Positions 35,684 through 44,132 of a stretch of DNA of 64,000 nt are shown in pieces. Origin of the DNA: Amphritea pacifica (GTDB lineage Bacteria; Pseudomonadota; Gammaproteobacteria; Pseudomonadales; Balneatricaceae); assembly GCF_016924145.1 (NCBI RefSeq), contig NZ_JAFFZO010000005.1:62001-126000 (forward strand), read 5' to 3'. A program made the position numbers and the translations under genes. Positions within the stretch are counted from its first letter, which is position 1. Every line of letters begins with the position of its first letter. Under the pieces are notes generated by a model, which ran no database searches, was not told where the DNA came from, and was given only the letters and a program-made list of their open reading frames with translations.

Positions 35684-36700
35684 TTGAGAAAATGTATCCT
35701 GCATATCGGCATGCATAAAACCGGCAGCTCAACAATACAGGACTATCTCCAAACACATCGTACTCAGTTAGGTGAGGGGGTTGTCTATGCAGATTTAGGG
35801 CCTGCAAATCACTCAGGTGCATTTCAATATGCTTTTCTGGACAACCCCCATGGTCAGGGTATGATTGCCAGGAAAAATTTCTCTAAAGAAAAAGTTGATA
35901 AACTTGTTGAAAGCTTCAAGTCAAAGATAATTTCTGCGTTGGAAGCAGATTACAATACCTTGATATTCTCAGGTGAAGGGATTTTAAATCTCAGCGAATC
36001 AAATTTGTTTACTCTGAAAAAACTTATTAGCTTGTATGTAGATGAGATAATAGTTGTTGCTTATGTGAGGCCTGTAATTTCATATATGACCAGTGCTTTT
36101 CAACAAATGTTAAAAACACACTCAGCTGAATTGTCTCCTGCTATATATCCGAAATATAAACAGAGGTTCCTAAAGTTTGAGTCTGTTTTCTTTGGCCAGG
36201 TAGAGTATCGTTTGTTTGATTCAGCTAGTCTTAATGATGGAGATGTGCTGAGTGATTTTTGTAAACGATTCGATCTGCCGTTTCTGAAGTCTGAGCCAAG
36301 CAACCGCTCTCTGAGTTCACTGGCAATTAAGTTCCTCTATCATGTACAAAAAATAAGGCTTGCGGAACGATCGTCTTTAATTAATGTTGAACTTATTGAA
36401 GCATCTCTGGCCGGAGTCGGGAGTGACAAGTTTGTAATACCGGAAACTATTGCTGACAAAGCCCTGCTGGATATGTCTGAAGATATTCTCTGGATGTCTC
36501 AGCGTGTCGTTTGTCCTGAGAAAATTAGTTATAAAGATACTGCTATGGTTACCAATGATGTATCGTTAAATATTATATCTGAAGATGATAGAGCAGAGTT
36601 GTTGAGGCTTTCTTATAATAAAAGATTTGATAACTATGTAATAAGAATAACAGGGTTAAGTATAGAGCAGGTAGTGGATAAGTGCTTTAGTGTGAGGTGA
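35684..36700 (+). CDS. sulfotransferase-like protein, AT-rich
   Basis: A 338-residue protein starting at a TTG codon and opening with ILHIGMHKTGSSTIQDYL, the 5'-phosphosulfate-binding loop of PAPS-dependent sulfotransferases (the K-T-G-S-S-T motif). A 3'-phosphate loop may be around VVAYVRPVISYMTSAFQQ (about residues 124-141). Similar proteins modify surface polysaccharides or other glycans. The gene and its flanks are visibly richer in A and T than their neighbours and use AT-ending codons, suggesting recent acquisition. It has no partner genes here. The acceptor is unknown. Confidence 0.75.
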   Translation: MRKCILHIGMHKTGSSTIQDYLQTHRTQLGEGVVYADLGPANHSGAFQYAFLDNPHGQGMIARKNFSKEKVDKLVESFKSKIISALEADYNTLIFSGEGILNLSESNLFTLKKLISLYVDEIIVVAYVRPVISYMTSAFQQMLKTHSAELSPAIYPKYKQRFLKFESVFFGQVEYRLFDSASLNDGDVLSDFCKRFDLPFLKSEPSNRSLSSLAIKFLYHVQKIRLAERSSLINVELIEASLAGVGSDKFVIPETIADKALLDMSEDILWMSQRVVCPEKISYKDTAMVTNDVSLNIISEDDRAELLRLSYNKRFDNYVIRITGLSIEQVVDKCFSVR

Positions 36701-36771
36701 TTCGCTAAAAGATTATTTTTCTGATGTTTTAATACTGTCCGCCTTAAATATGTCTCCTCACTGTATAAAAA

Positions 36772-37584
36772 TTATCTGCTGTATCGTTTCAGTTTTCTTG
36801 CTGTACCGGGTGTTATTCCAAAGAAACGTTTGAACGCCCGGGAGAACCCCGATACCTCTGAGAACCCCAGTTCATCTGCCAGAACACCCTGAGGTGCATC
36901 GCTGTTTTGCAGCAGAAAGCGGGCCCGGTGCATGCGCCGTGTCATGATGTATTGCTGAGGTGTCTGAGAAAGCTCTTTCTGACAGAGATAATAGAAATGG
37001 CTTTCGCTGAGGTTCAGGGCGTTAGCCAGCTCCATATTGCCCGGTGGCGAAGAGAGTCGCTGATCGATATAGCTGTTCAGTTTGCTTCGGTTGAGTCGTG
37101 GATTTTTGCTGTCTGTGACGGGCGTTGCTGAGTATTGCTGGCATAGCTGGGTGATAAACAGGGTAATGATCTGACAATTGATCTGATAACGGCTTTGGTC
37201 ACTGATCTGCTGGCCGCTTTTGGCGAGCTGGCTCGCCGCAAAATCCAGCATCGGTAACATCTGCGGGGAAAGGGTGATGAACTCGGGTTGTTTCAGTATG
37301 GTCTCTTTGAAGGAGAGATTACAGCTCTGCTCCAACGCCTGAATATAGGGGTCAAAGGGTGCCAGATCGATCACCAGAAGTTCACTCTCCTCATTCAGAC
37401 CACTAAACAGATGGGGTTCACCATCGGGTGCTATGGCCAGCGTGCCAGTGGCGATCTGCCCGCTCTGCCGGGTGAATTCGCACTCCATCCTGCCATTCAG
37501 ACCAATCAGAATCTGCGCGAAGTCATGCAGATGTTCTCCACTCTGACGGGCAATAAGGTTGCGACGGGCCAGGCTCTCTTTCAT
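36772..37584 (-). CDS. AraC-family regulator
   Basis: A 270-residue regulator. The N-terminal region is a cupin-like ligand domain (HLHDFAQILIGLNGRMECEF near the start), and the C-terminal 100 residues hold two helix-turn-helix units, the second with the AraC signature FSEVSGFSRAFKRFFGITPG. Divergent from the ornithine-cyclodeaminase-like gene at 37711, so it is the likely regulator of that gene and the flavoprotein downstream, probably in response to an amino acid. Confidence 0.9.
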   Translation of the reverse strand: MKESLARRNLIARQSGEHLHDFAQILIGLNGRMECEFTRQSGQIATGTLAIAPDGEPHLFSGLNEESELLVIDLAPFDPYIQALEQSCNLSFKETILKQPEFITLSPQMLPMLDFAASQLAKSGQQISDQSRYQINCQIITLFITQLCQQYSATPVTDSKNPRLNRSKLNSYIDQRLSSPPGNMELANALNLSESHFYYLCQKELSQTPQQYIMTRRMHRARFLLQNSDAPQGVLADELGFSEVSGFSRAFKRFFGITPGTARKLKRYSR

Positions 37585-37710
37585 ACGACCAATATTCCGG
37601 TTAACTCGATATGCTTCAGAGTCTGAGACAATAAATCGGTAGTCTGAGACAACTCCTTGAGCTTATTTCCAGCTAACATTACTGAAAACGGCTAAATAAG
37701 AGAAGCAGTT

Positions 37711-38676
37711 ATGCAACTGAACGCGAAACAGGTCCGTGATGCACTGCCCTGGGATCGATTGATCGAAGCACTTAATGAGATTTTTACCAAACAGGTTTCT
37801 GCCCCTGTTCGCCATCATCATAGCATCAATGTGCCCAATGAGCCTCAGGCTACCCTGTTGCTCATGCCTGCCTGGCTGGAAGGCGAGTATCTGGGGGTGA
37901 AACTGGTCAACGTTTTCCCCGGTAACAGTGCCCGTGGTCTGCCTGGCTTGAACAGTCATTATATCCTGTCGTCCGCAAAAACTGGCGAGCCGCTGGCCCG
38001 GCTGGATGCCAACGAACTGACTGCACGGCGAACCGCTGCTGCTTCTGCGATGGCATCCGCGTATCTTTCCCGCGAGGACTCAACTGAACTGTTAATGGTA
38101 GGGGCCGGGCGGATGAGTCGCTACCTGATACCGGCGCATTTGAGTGTACGGCCGATTGCCAGCGTGCGGGTGTGGAACCGTAATGAGGCTACGGCAGCAA
38201 ATTTAGTCGCAGAGCTGAAAGCCGACGGTATTCAGGCGCGGGTCTGTCCTGCGGAGCAACTGGAAGCCGCTGCGAAAACAGCCGATATCATCAGCTGTGC
38301 GACACTCTCTACCACCCCTCTGATTAAAGGTGAGTGGCTCAAGCCCGGTGCTCATCTGGATCTGGTAGGGAGTTTTACCCCCACGATGCGAGAGACTGAT
38401 AACATTGCGATGCAACGCTGCTCGGTATTTGTCGATGTGCGTGCCGGGGCTCTGAGTGAAACCGGCGATCTGATTATTCCGATCAGGGAGGGGGCTATTA
38501 GCGAAGAGATTATCAAAGCAGAGTTTGCGGAACTGTGCAGCGGTCAGCATAAAGGACGGGCTGAACTGGACGATCCGCAAAATGCTATCACCCTGTTTAA
38601 ATCGGTGGGTGATTCCCGTGAAGATCTGGCTGCGGCGGTGCTGGCGTATCAGCAGACCGAGCAGTATCAGAATTGA
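37711..38676 (+). CDS. ornithine cyclodeaminase/mu-crystallin family reductase
   Basis: A 321-residue Rossmann-fold protein. GVKLVNVFPGNSARGLPGLN (about 63-82), LDANELTARRTAAASAMAS (about 98-116) and the dinucleotide motif LMVGAGRMSRYLIPAH (about 129-144) are diagnostic. Members include ornithine cyclodeaminases and delta1-pyrroline-2-carboxylate/piperideine-2-carboxylate reductases. Next to a DadA-like dehydrogenase, the reductase role is attractive: the flavoprotein would oxidise a cyclic D-amino acid and this enzyme would reduce the imine to the L form. The two are separated by 42 bases. Confidence 0.88.
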   Translation: MQLNAKQVRDALPWDRLIEALNEIFTKQVSAPVRHHHSINVPNEPQATLLLMPAWLEGEYLGVKLVNVFPGNSARGLPGLNSHYILSSAKTGEPLARLDANELTARRTAAASAMASAYLSREDSTELLMVGAGRMSRYLIPAHLSVRPIASVRVWNRNEATAANLVAELKADGIQARVCPAEQLEAAAKTADIISCATLSTTPLIKGEWLKPGAHLDLVGSFTPTMRETDNIAMQRCSVFVDVRAGALSETGDLIIPIREGAISEEIIKAEFAELCSGQHKGRAELDDPQNAITLFKSVGDSREDLAAAVLAYQQTEQYQN

Positions 38677-38718
38677 TTCCGGCTGAACACCAGCCCGTCA
38701 GATTTTAGGAAAAAGCAG

Positions 38719-39996
38719 ATGGCATTATCAGAGATGGCGCAGAACGATGAACACTCCAATGGTTCGGTTGCGGTTATTGGCGCGGGAGTGGTCGGGCTCT
38801 GCTGTGCCCTGGAAGCTCAGCGTAAGGGTTATCAGGTGACGCTGTTTGATCGCGATGAAGTGGGGTTGGGAGCCTCATTTGGTAATGCAGGATATCTGGC
38901 GACTGAGTTGATTGAGCCGCTTTCAAATCCGCAAACCCTGCGCTCAGCGCTGTCACTGTGGTTGAATCCGAAAGGACCGCTATTTTTGCCGCTGCAATAT
39001 CTTACGCGCATTATCCCCTGGCTGTTCCGTTTTGTTGGTGCATCGGCGATAGAAACGCTGCAGCGTAGTCGCAAAGGCCTGATTCAGCTTAACCGCGAGG
39101 CGATTGCGGCCTGGCAGCGTTGTCTTACGGATATTGACGCCACTGAGCAGATTATAAAGTCTGGTTATCTGCTGGTGTGGGAATCGGCCGATAAAATCGA
39201 GGCCGCCCGCCAGCATCAGGCCTGGTTGAGGGACAACAGTATTGACGCAGAGCTGGTTCAGGGAGAACGGTTGGCGCAACTGGAGCCTGAGTTGGCCAAA
39301 ACCGTGAGTCATGCGCTGTTTTTTCCGGATGCCTGCCGTGTCAGAGAACCTTATCTGCTGTGCACGCGGTTGTTTTCGGCTTTTATCGAGCGCGGCGGTG
39401 TGTTTATTCAGCAAAGCGTTACGCAGGTCAGGCCATCCGGCCGGCAGGTGACAGTCTTCACTGAACCGCAGGATTATCGCTATGACACTGCGATGATCTG
39501 CGCAGGTGCCTGGAGTAAAACGCTATTGAGTGATATGGGGATTAACGTGCCGCTGGAGGCTGAGCGGGGCTATCATCTGACGATCCCTGAAGCTGGTTTC
39601 ATGCTCAGACATACGATCGGTTCCGCCGAACGGCGTTTTGTCATGGGGCCGCTGGAGAGTGGTTTGCGGGTGGTGGGGATGACCGAGCTGGGGGGGCTGA
39701 AGCTTCATCCCTTTAAGCAGCGCTTCGATGTGTTGCGTTACCATAGCCGTCAGCTTCTGCCAGGCCTGAATACTCCTGAGCTTGAAGTCAGCGAGTGGAT
39801 GGGGCACCGGCCAACGCTGCCAGACTCGCTGCCGGTGATTGATCAGCATCCGCAACACCCGCAGATCTTGTTTGCTTTTGGTAACCAGCATCTGGGGTTA
39901 ACTCAGGCCGCCGTTACCGCTGAACTGACGCTCAAACTGCTGCAGAAAGAGGTCAGTATGATTGATATGAGCCTGTTTAAGGTGAACCGCTTTTGA
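38719..39996 (+). CDS. D-amino acid dehydrogenase-like flavoprotein
   Basis: A 425-residue FAD enzyme of the DadA type. The dinucleotide motif is VAVIGAGVVGLCCALEAQRKGYQV (about 17-40), followed by ASFGNAGYLA (53-62), which corresponds to the DadA S-x-x-N-A-G flavin contact. C-terminal DSLPVIDQHP and FGNQHLGLTQAA close the FAD fold. Quinone-linked oxidation of D-amino acids or of 4-hydroxy-D-proline fits this subgroup. Probably in one operon with the upstream OCD-family gene, under AraC control. Confidence 0.88.
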   Translation: MALSEMAQNDEHSNGSVAVIGAGVVGLCCALEAQRKGYQVTLFDRDEVGLGASFGNAGYLATELIEPLSNPQTLRSALSLWLNPKGPLFLPLQYLTRIIPWLFRFVGASAIETLQRSRKGLIQLNREAIAAWQRCLTDIDATEQIIKSGYLLVWESADKIEAARQHQAWLRDNSIDAELVQGERLAQLEPELAKTVSHALFFPDACRVREPYLLCTRLFSAFIERGGVFIQQSVTQVRPSGRQVTVFTEPQDYRYDTAMICAGAWSKTLLSDMGINVPLEAERGYHLTIPEAGFMLRHTIGSAERRFVMGPLESGLRVVGMTELGGLKLHPFKQRFDVLRYHSRQLLPGLNTPELEVSEWMGHRPTLPDSLPVIDQHPQHPQILFAFGNQHLGLTQAAVTAELTLKLLQKEVSMIDMSLFKVNRF

Positions 39997-40129
39997 ATCG
40001 ATGACGGGGGCAGCAGCGTTATGATGTAATTGTATCCTGGAACCGTTTTAATCCCCCTGCTGAAAGCGGCGCAATGGCCCCTATTTAATTTTAACGACTA
40101 AATTTCATTGGATTGTCATCATTTTTAAC

Positions 40130-40157
40130 TTGCAGACGGCGCTTTATTTTCTATAAT
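40130..40157 (+). promoter_or_regulatory. sigma-70 promoter for tetR gene
   Basis: TTGCAG (40130-40135), 16-base spacer, perfect TATAAT (40152-40157). The repressor palindrome begins at the very next base, so the start site would lie inside it. Confidence 0.8.
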
Positions 40158-40170
40158 TGACGAATCGTCA
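40158..40170. promoter_or_regulatory. TetR operator, copy 1
   Basis: TGACGAATCGTCA, a 13-base palindrome immediately after the -10 box of the tetR promoter; repeated exactly at 40998-41010. Confidence 0.85.
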
Positions 40171-40187
40171 TTTATGTAGAGGTCTGT

Positions 40188-40952
40188 ATGAGTCCACGCC
40201 AAATCGATAGTCAAACCCGTGATCAACGTGAAGAGGAGTTGCTGGATGCAGCGATGATTCTGATCGGTGCTCAGGGAGTAGAAGGGTTGACGATGGATAA
40301 ACTGGTGAGTGCAGTGCCGTATTCTAAAGGCACCGTATACGGCCATTTCAGCGGAAAAGAGGACCTGTTGCTGGGGCTGTGTAACCGCGGTATGGCGCTT
40401 TTAGTCAGCATGTTCAAAAGGGCTGAGTCGTTTGAAGGTGTCACCCGGGAGCGGCTGTTGGCCTGGATCTATGGTTATCAGCTTTATGCCCGTCTGTACC
40501 CCATGTTTTTTATGCTGGTTATCACCGCTAAAGCACCGGGTGTGGCAGAAAAGGCCTCAGAGCGACAGCGCGAGAAGCATATTCAGCTTCAGGCATTACT
40601 GAGCGAAGGGCTGCTTGGGCTTATTCGGCAGGCACTGGAAACCGCTGAATGTGGGAACCCATTGAATATGACTGCTGAGCAGATCGCGTTTGCTAACTGG
40701 TCGGCATCGTTTGGCTCAATCTCTTTACTCAGTAGAGGGACTGACAGGTGCAATATCCGTGCAGGTCTGGCGTTAGAGGAATCTCTACTGGCCAATGTCA
40801 GTCTTGTTCTGGATGGCCTGAACTGGCGCCCTTTGTCTTCCCAGTTTGACTACAACACCAGTCTTGAACGAATCCGTTGTGAGATCTTTGCCGACGAAGT
40901 TGCGCTGTTAACAGCGGGAGAGATGAACCATGAGCGTTGCAGCAGTCTATAG
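40188..40952 (+). CDS. TetR-family repressor of the MMPL operon
   Basis: A 254-residue TetR protein, somewhat long for the family. HTH at about residues 13-58 (GVEGLTMDKLVSAVPYSKGT and VYGHFSGKEDLLLGL). The ligand domain is helical and unassigned. The identical palindrome in front of this gene and in front of the following MMPL gene argues that it represses both, with the transported lipid-like compound as the probable inducer. A short terminator follows at 40968. Confidence 0.92.
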   Translation: MSPRQIDSQTRDQREEELLDAAMILIGAQGVEGLTMDKLVSAVPYSKGTVYGHFSGKEDLLLGLCNRGMALLVSMFKRAESFEGVTRERLLAWIYGYQLYARLYPMFFMLVITAKAPGVAEKASERQREKHIQLQALLSEGLLGLIRQALETAECGNPLNMTAEQIAFANWSASFGSISLLSRGTDRCNIRAGLALEESLLANVSLVLDGLNWRPLSSQFDYNTSLERIRCEIFADEVALLTAGEMNHERCSSL

Positions 40953-40967
40953 ACTGCGATTTAGCCG

Positions 40968-40986
40968 ACGGCGTAGCCGTTTTTTT
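40968..40986 (+). terminator. short terminator after tetR gene
   Basis: ACGGC-gta-GCCGT hairpin followed by seven T residues; only 5 bp of stem, so it may be leaky and double as the leader of the MMPL promoter. Confidence 0.6.
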
Positions 40987-40997
40987 AAATATAACAC

Positions 40998-41010
40998 TGA
41001 CGAATCGTCA
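40998..41010. promoter_or_regulatory. TetR operator, copy 2
   Basis: TGACGAATCGTCA, identical to the site at 40158-40170. It sits 2 bases after a TATAAC (40990-40995) that can act as -10 box, and 14 bases before the MMPL start codon. Confidence 0.85.
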
Positions 41011-41024
41011 CTAAAGGCCTCACG

Positions 41025-43346
41025 ATGAAGGAAAAATTGTTTGCTGTAGTTTTGCGTCACCCGGTTTTGATTCTGCTGGCCTGTCTTGTGTTGACCGTTT
41101 TGGCAACAGTAGGTGGAAAAAATCTGGTTTTTAAAAGTGATTACCGGGTGTTTTTTAGTGAAGAAAATCCCCAGTTAGTGGCTTATGAGTCGATCCAGAA
41201 TATCTTTAACAAGAGTGACAATGTCGCTTTTATTGTGATTCCGGCCGACGGGGATATCTACACCCCTGAACATCTGCAACTGCTCAGACAGATTACCACC
41301 GATGCCTGGCAGATACCCTATTCTACCCGGGTTGATTCGATTGCAAACTATCAGCATACCTGGGCGGAAGAGGACGATATGATCGTTGAGGATCTGGTCT
41401 CAGAGGGCCAGCCGCTGGACCCGTCTGCCCTCGACCGGATACGAGAGATTGTTAATACTGAGCCGATACTGCTGAACAAGATTGCATCGGTTAAAGGCCA
41501 GGTGTCACTGGTGAATGTGACCGTGCAGATGCCGATGATCGATCCGGTGGCTGAGGTGCCTGAGGTTGTTGCCAGGGTGCGCGAAATTCAGCAGAAGTAT
41601 ATGGCGGAAAACCCGGGACTGGAGATCAAACTGTCCGGCATCGTGATGATGAACAACAGCTTCGCCGAGTCTGCACTGAAAGATAATGCTACCCTGATCC
41701 CTATCATGTTTGGCGTGGTGGTGCTGACGATGCTGGTGTTGTTGCGTACGTTCAGCGGCACCTTTTCAACAGTCATTATTATTGCTGCCAGTATCGCTGC
41801 TGCAATGGGGCTGGCCGGCTGGAGCGGGATGTTTCTCACCGGGCCATCGGCCAGTGCGCCAACGATGATTCTGACGCTGGCGGTAGCGGATTGTATCCAT
41901 ATTCTCAGTACCATGTTTTATGAGATGCGTCGCGGTATCGCGAAACGCGATGCGTTGCTGGATAGCCTGCGGATCAACTTTCAGCCGGTGATGCTCACCA
42001 GCGTGACCACTGCGATCGGATTTCTGAGTATGAACTTTTCTGACTCTCCTCCTTTCCGTGATCTGGGCAACATTGTTGCGGTAGGGGTGATGCTGGCGTT
42101 TCTTTTCTCCATCACGCTGTTTCCGGCGCTGCTGATGGTATTGCCGGTGCGGGTCAGAAAGACCCGGGAAGAGGATCGTGACTGGACCCGTTCACTGGCA
42201 GCGTTTGTCACTTCCAAGCGTCGTATTCTGCTACCGGGGATGAGTGTCTTTATGCTGTTGTTGATCGCGTTTTTGCCGATGAACCAGCTCAATGATGATT
42301 TTGTGAAATATTTCGATACCTCTGTGCCGTTTCGTCAGGCCACCGACTATATGCAGGATAATCTGTCGGGTATGACCATGATGGAGATCTCCATAGACTC
42401 CGGTGAGTCCAGTGGTATCAATGATCCGGCGTTTCTGAAAAAACTGGGAGTCTTCAGTGACTGGTTGCGATCCCAGCCGGAGACCGATCATGTTAGTACC
42501 CTGACAGATACACTGAGGCGGTTGAATAAAAATATGCATGGGGATGATCAGAGCTACTATCGTCTGCCCGAGGACCGGGAGTTGTCGGCTCAGTATCTGT
42601 TGCTCTATGAGATGTCGTTGCCCTATGGACTTGACCTCAATAATCAGCTGAATGTAGATAAATCCTCGGTGCGCGTAGTCGGCACATTTAAGAATCTTAC
42701 CAGTAATGAACTGGTGTCACTGGAGGAGCGGGTGCAGAACTGGTTTGCCAGAAATGCCCCTGAATATCAGGTGCAGACTACCGGCCCGAACCTGATGTTT
42801 GCTCATATCAGTCAGCGGAATATTAAGAGTATGCTGTCAGGTATCGCACTGGCTCTGGTGCTGATCTCTCTGCTGCTGGGCTTTGCTCTACGCTCCGTTC
42901 GTTTTGGTCTGATCTCTCTGCTGCCAAATCTGGCACCTGCAGCGATGGGGTTCGGCTTGTGGTATCTGATCGATGGTCAGGTGGGACTGGGCCTCTCCGT
43001 TGTGGCGGGTATGACACTGGGGATTGTGGTGGATGATACGGTCCATTTTCTGAGTAAATACCTGTACGCCCGACGCCATCGGGATGCAGACTCTGTTGCC
43101 GCCGTTCAGTACGCTTTTGGCAGTGTTGGCCGGGCGCTCTGGATTACGACATTTGTCCTGGTGTGCGGCTTTATGGTGCTGGCACAGTCCAGCTTTAAAC
43201 TGAATGCCGATATGGGGTTCCTCACGGCACTGACAATCCTGATTGCACTGGTGGTGGATTTTCTCTTTTTGCCTCCATTGTTGATGGTGTTCGATAAAAC
43301 TAAGATTGAAACGCCCGCTACAACCTCTCAAGGAGTTGAACGATGA
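41025..43346 (+). CDS. MMPL/RND-family transporter
   Basis: A 773-residue RND-type membrane protein with the 1+5+1+5 helix plan: a first helix at about 13-32, a periplasmic loop, five helices from about 220 to 370, then the same again (first at about 398, five from about 600 to 765). Proton-relay-type motifs are TLAVADCIHILSTMFYEM and GIVVDDTVHFLSKYLYARR. MMPL proteins move lipids or hydrophobic molecules across the inner membrane. The operon continues with a LolA-like periplasmic protein and an outer-membrane-type barrel; the stop overlaps the next start by 4 bases. Confidence 0.93.
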   Translation: MKEKLFAVVLRHPVLILLACLVLTVLATVGGKNLVFKSDYRVFFSEENPQLVAYESIQNIFNKSDNVAFIVIPADGDIYTPEHLQLLRQITTDAWQIPYSTRVDSIANYQHTWAEEDDMIVEDLVSEGQPLDPSALDRIREIVNTEPILLNKIASVKGQVSLVNVTVQMPMIDPVAEVPEVVARVREIQQKYMAENPGLEIKLSGIVMMNNSFAESALKDNATLIPIMFGVVVLTMLVLLRTFSGTFSTVIIIAASIAAAMGLAGWSGMFLTGPSASAPTMILTLAVADCIHILSTMFYEMRRGIAKRDALLDSLRINFQPVMLTSVTTAIGFLSMNFSDSPPFRDLGNIVAVGVMLAFLFSITLFPALLMVLPVRVRKTREEDRDWTRSLAAFVTSKRRILLPGMSVFMLLLIAFLPMNQLNDDFVKYFDTSVPFRQATDYMQDNLSGMTMMEISIDSGESSGINDPAFLKKLGVFSDWLRSQPETDHVSTLTDTLRRLNKNMHGDDQSYYRLPEDRELSAQYLLLYEMSLPYGLDLNNQLNVDKSSVRVVGTFKNLTSNELVSLEERVQNWFARNAPEYQVQTTGPNLMFAHISQRNIKSMLSGIALALVLISLLLGFALRSVRFGLISLLPNLAPAAMGFGLWYLIDGQVGLGLSVVAGMTLGIVVDDTVHFLSKYLYARRHRDADSVAAVQYAFGSVGRALWITTFVLVCGFMVLAQSSFKLNADMGFLTALTILIALVVDFLFLPPLLMVFDKTKIETPATTSQGVER

Positions 43347-44131
43347 ATCTGACTAAATCTTTTTATCTGCTGCTGTCACTGACTATTTTTAGTGGCCCGG
43401 TATTGGCTCAGACGCCTGAGGAGCGAGGGCTGGAGATCGCCAGAGAAGTAAAACAGCGGGATTTTGGCTGGGCCGATATGCAGGCCGAAATGTTAATGGT
43501 GTTGCGTAATAAACAGGGAGAAGAGAGCGTTCGGGAGATCCGTATCAAGTCGCTGGAACAAGAGGGCGATGGTGATAAGAGCCTGACGATATTCGATAAA
43601 CCCCTGGATGTAAAAGGCACTGCATTTCTGAGCTTTTCCCACCCGCTTGAAGCGGATGATCAGTGGCTCTATCTGCCAGCGCTGAAGCGGGTAAAGCGGA
43701 TCTCATCCCGAAACAAGTCCGGCCCGTTTATGGGATCGGAGTTTGCCTACGAGGACCTGTCTTCATTTGAGATTGAAAAATACAGTTACAAATACATCAG
43801 GGATGAATCCTGTGAGGGGGGCACCTGCTTTGTGGTAGAGCAATACCCGGTGGACAAAGATTCCGGTTATACACGACGGGTGGCCTGGATCGATCAGGAT
43901 CAATACCGGGTCTGGAAAGTGGAATTTTATGATCGTAAGAACAGTTTGCTGAAAACCCTGAATTTCAAAGGTTACCAGCAATATCTGGACAAATACTGGC
44001 GGGCAGATCTGCAACAGATGATCAATCATCAGACGGGTAAAAGTACCGATCTGAAATGGAGTGGATATCAGTTCAGGGTTGGCCTGAATGACTCTGACTT
44101 CAATAAAAACACCCTGAAGCGGGCCCGCTGA
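43343..44131 (+). CDS. LolA-like outer membrane lipoprotein-sorting protein
   Basis: A 262-residue periplasmic protein with a signal peptide (about 1-22, ending VLAQ). The mature part (WADMQAEMLMVLRNKQGEES and WLYLPALKRVKRISSRNKSG) matches the LolA/LolB-like half-barrel family usually found beside MMPL genes. It would shuttle a lipid through the periplasm. The conserved R-x-W-x-x-D/V stretches in the C-terminal half are present, and the length is normal. Its ATG overlaps the MMPL stop. Confidence 0.88.
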   Translation: MNLTKSFYLLLSLTIFSGPVLAQTPEERGLEIAREVKQRDFGWADMQAEMLMVLRNKQGEESVREIRIKSLEQEGDGDKSLTIFDKPLDVKGTAFLSFSHPLEADDQWLYLPALKRVKRISSRNKSGPFMGSEFAYEDLSSFEIEKYSYKYIRDESCEGGTCFVVEQYPVDKDSGYTRRVAWIDQDQYRVWKVEFYDRKNSLLKTLNFKGYQQYLDKYWRADLQQMINHQTGKSTDLKWSGYQFRVGLNDSDFNKNTLKRAR

Positions 44132-44132
44132 T

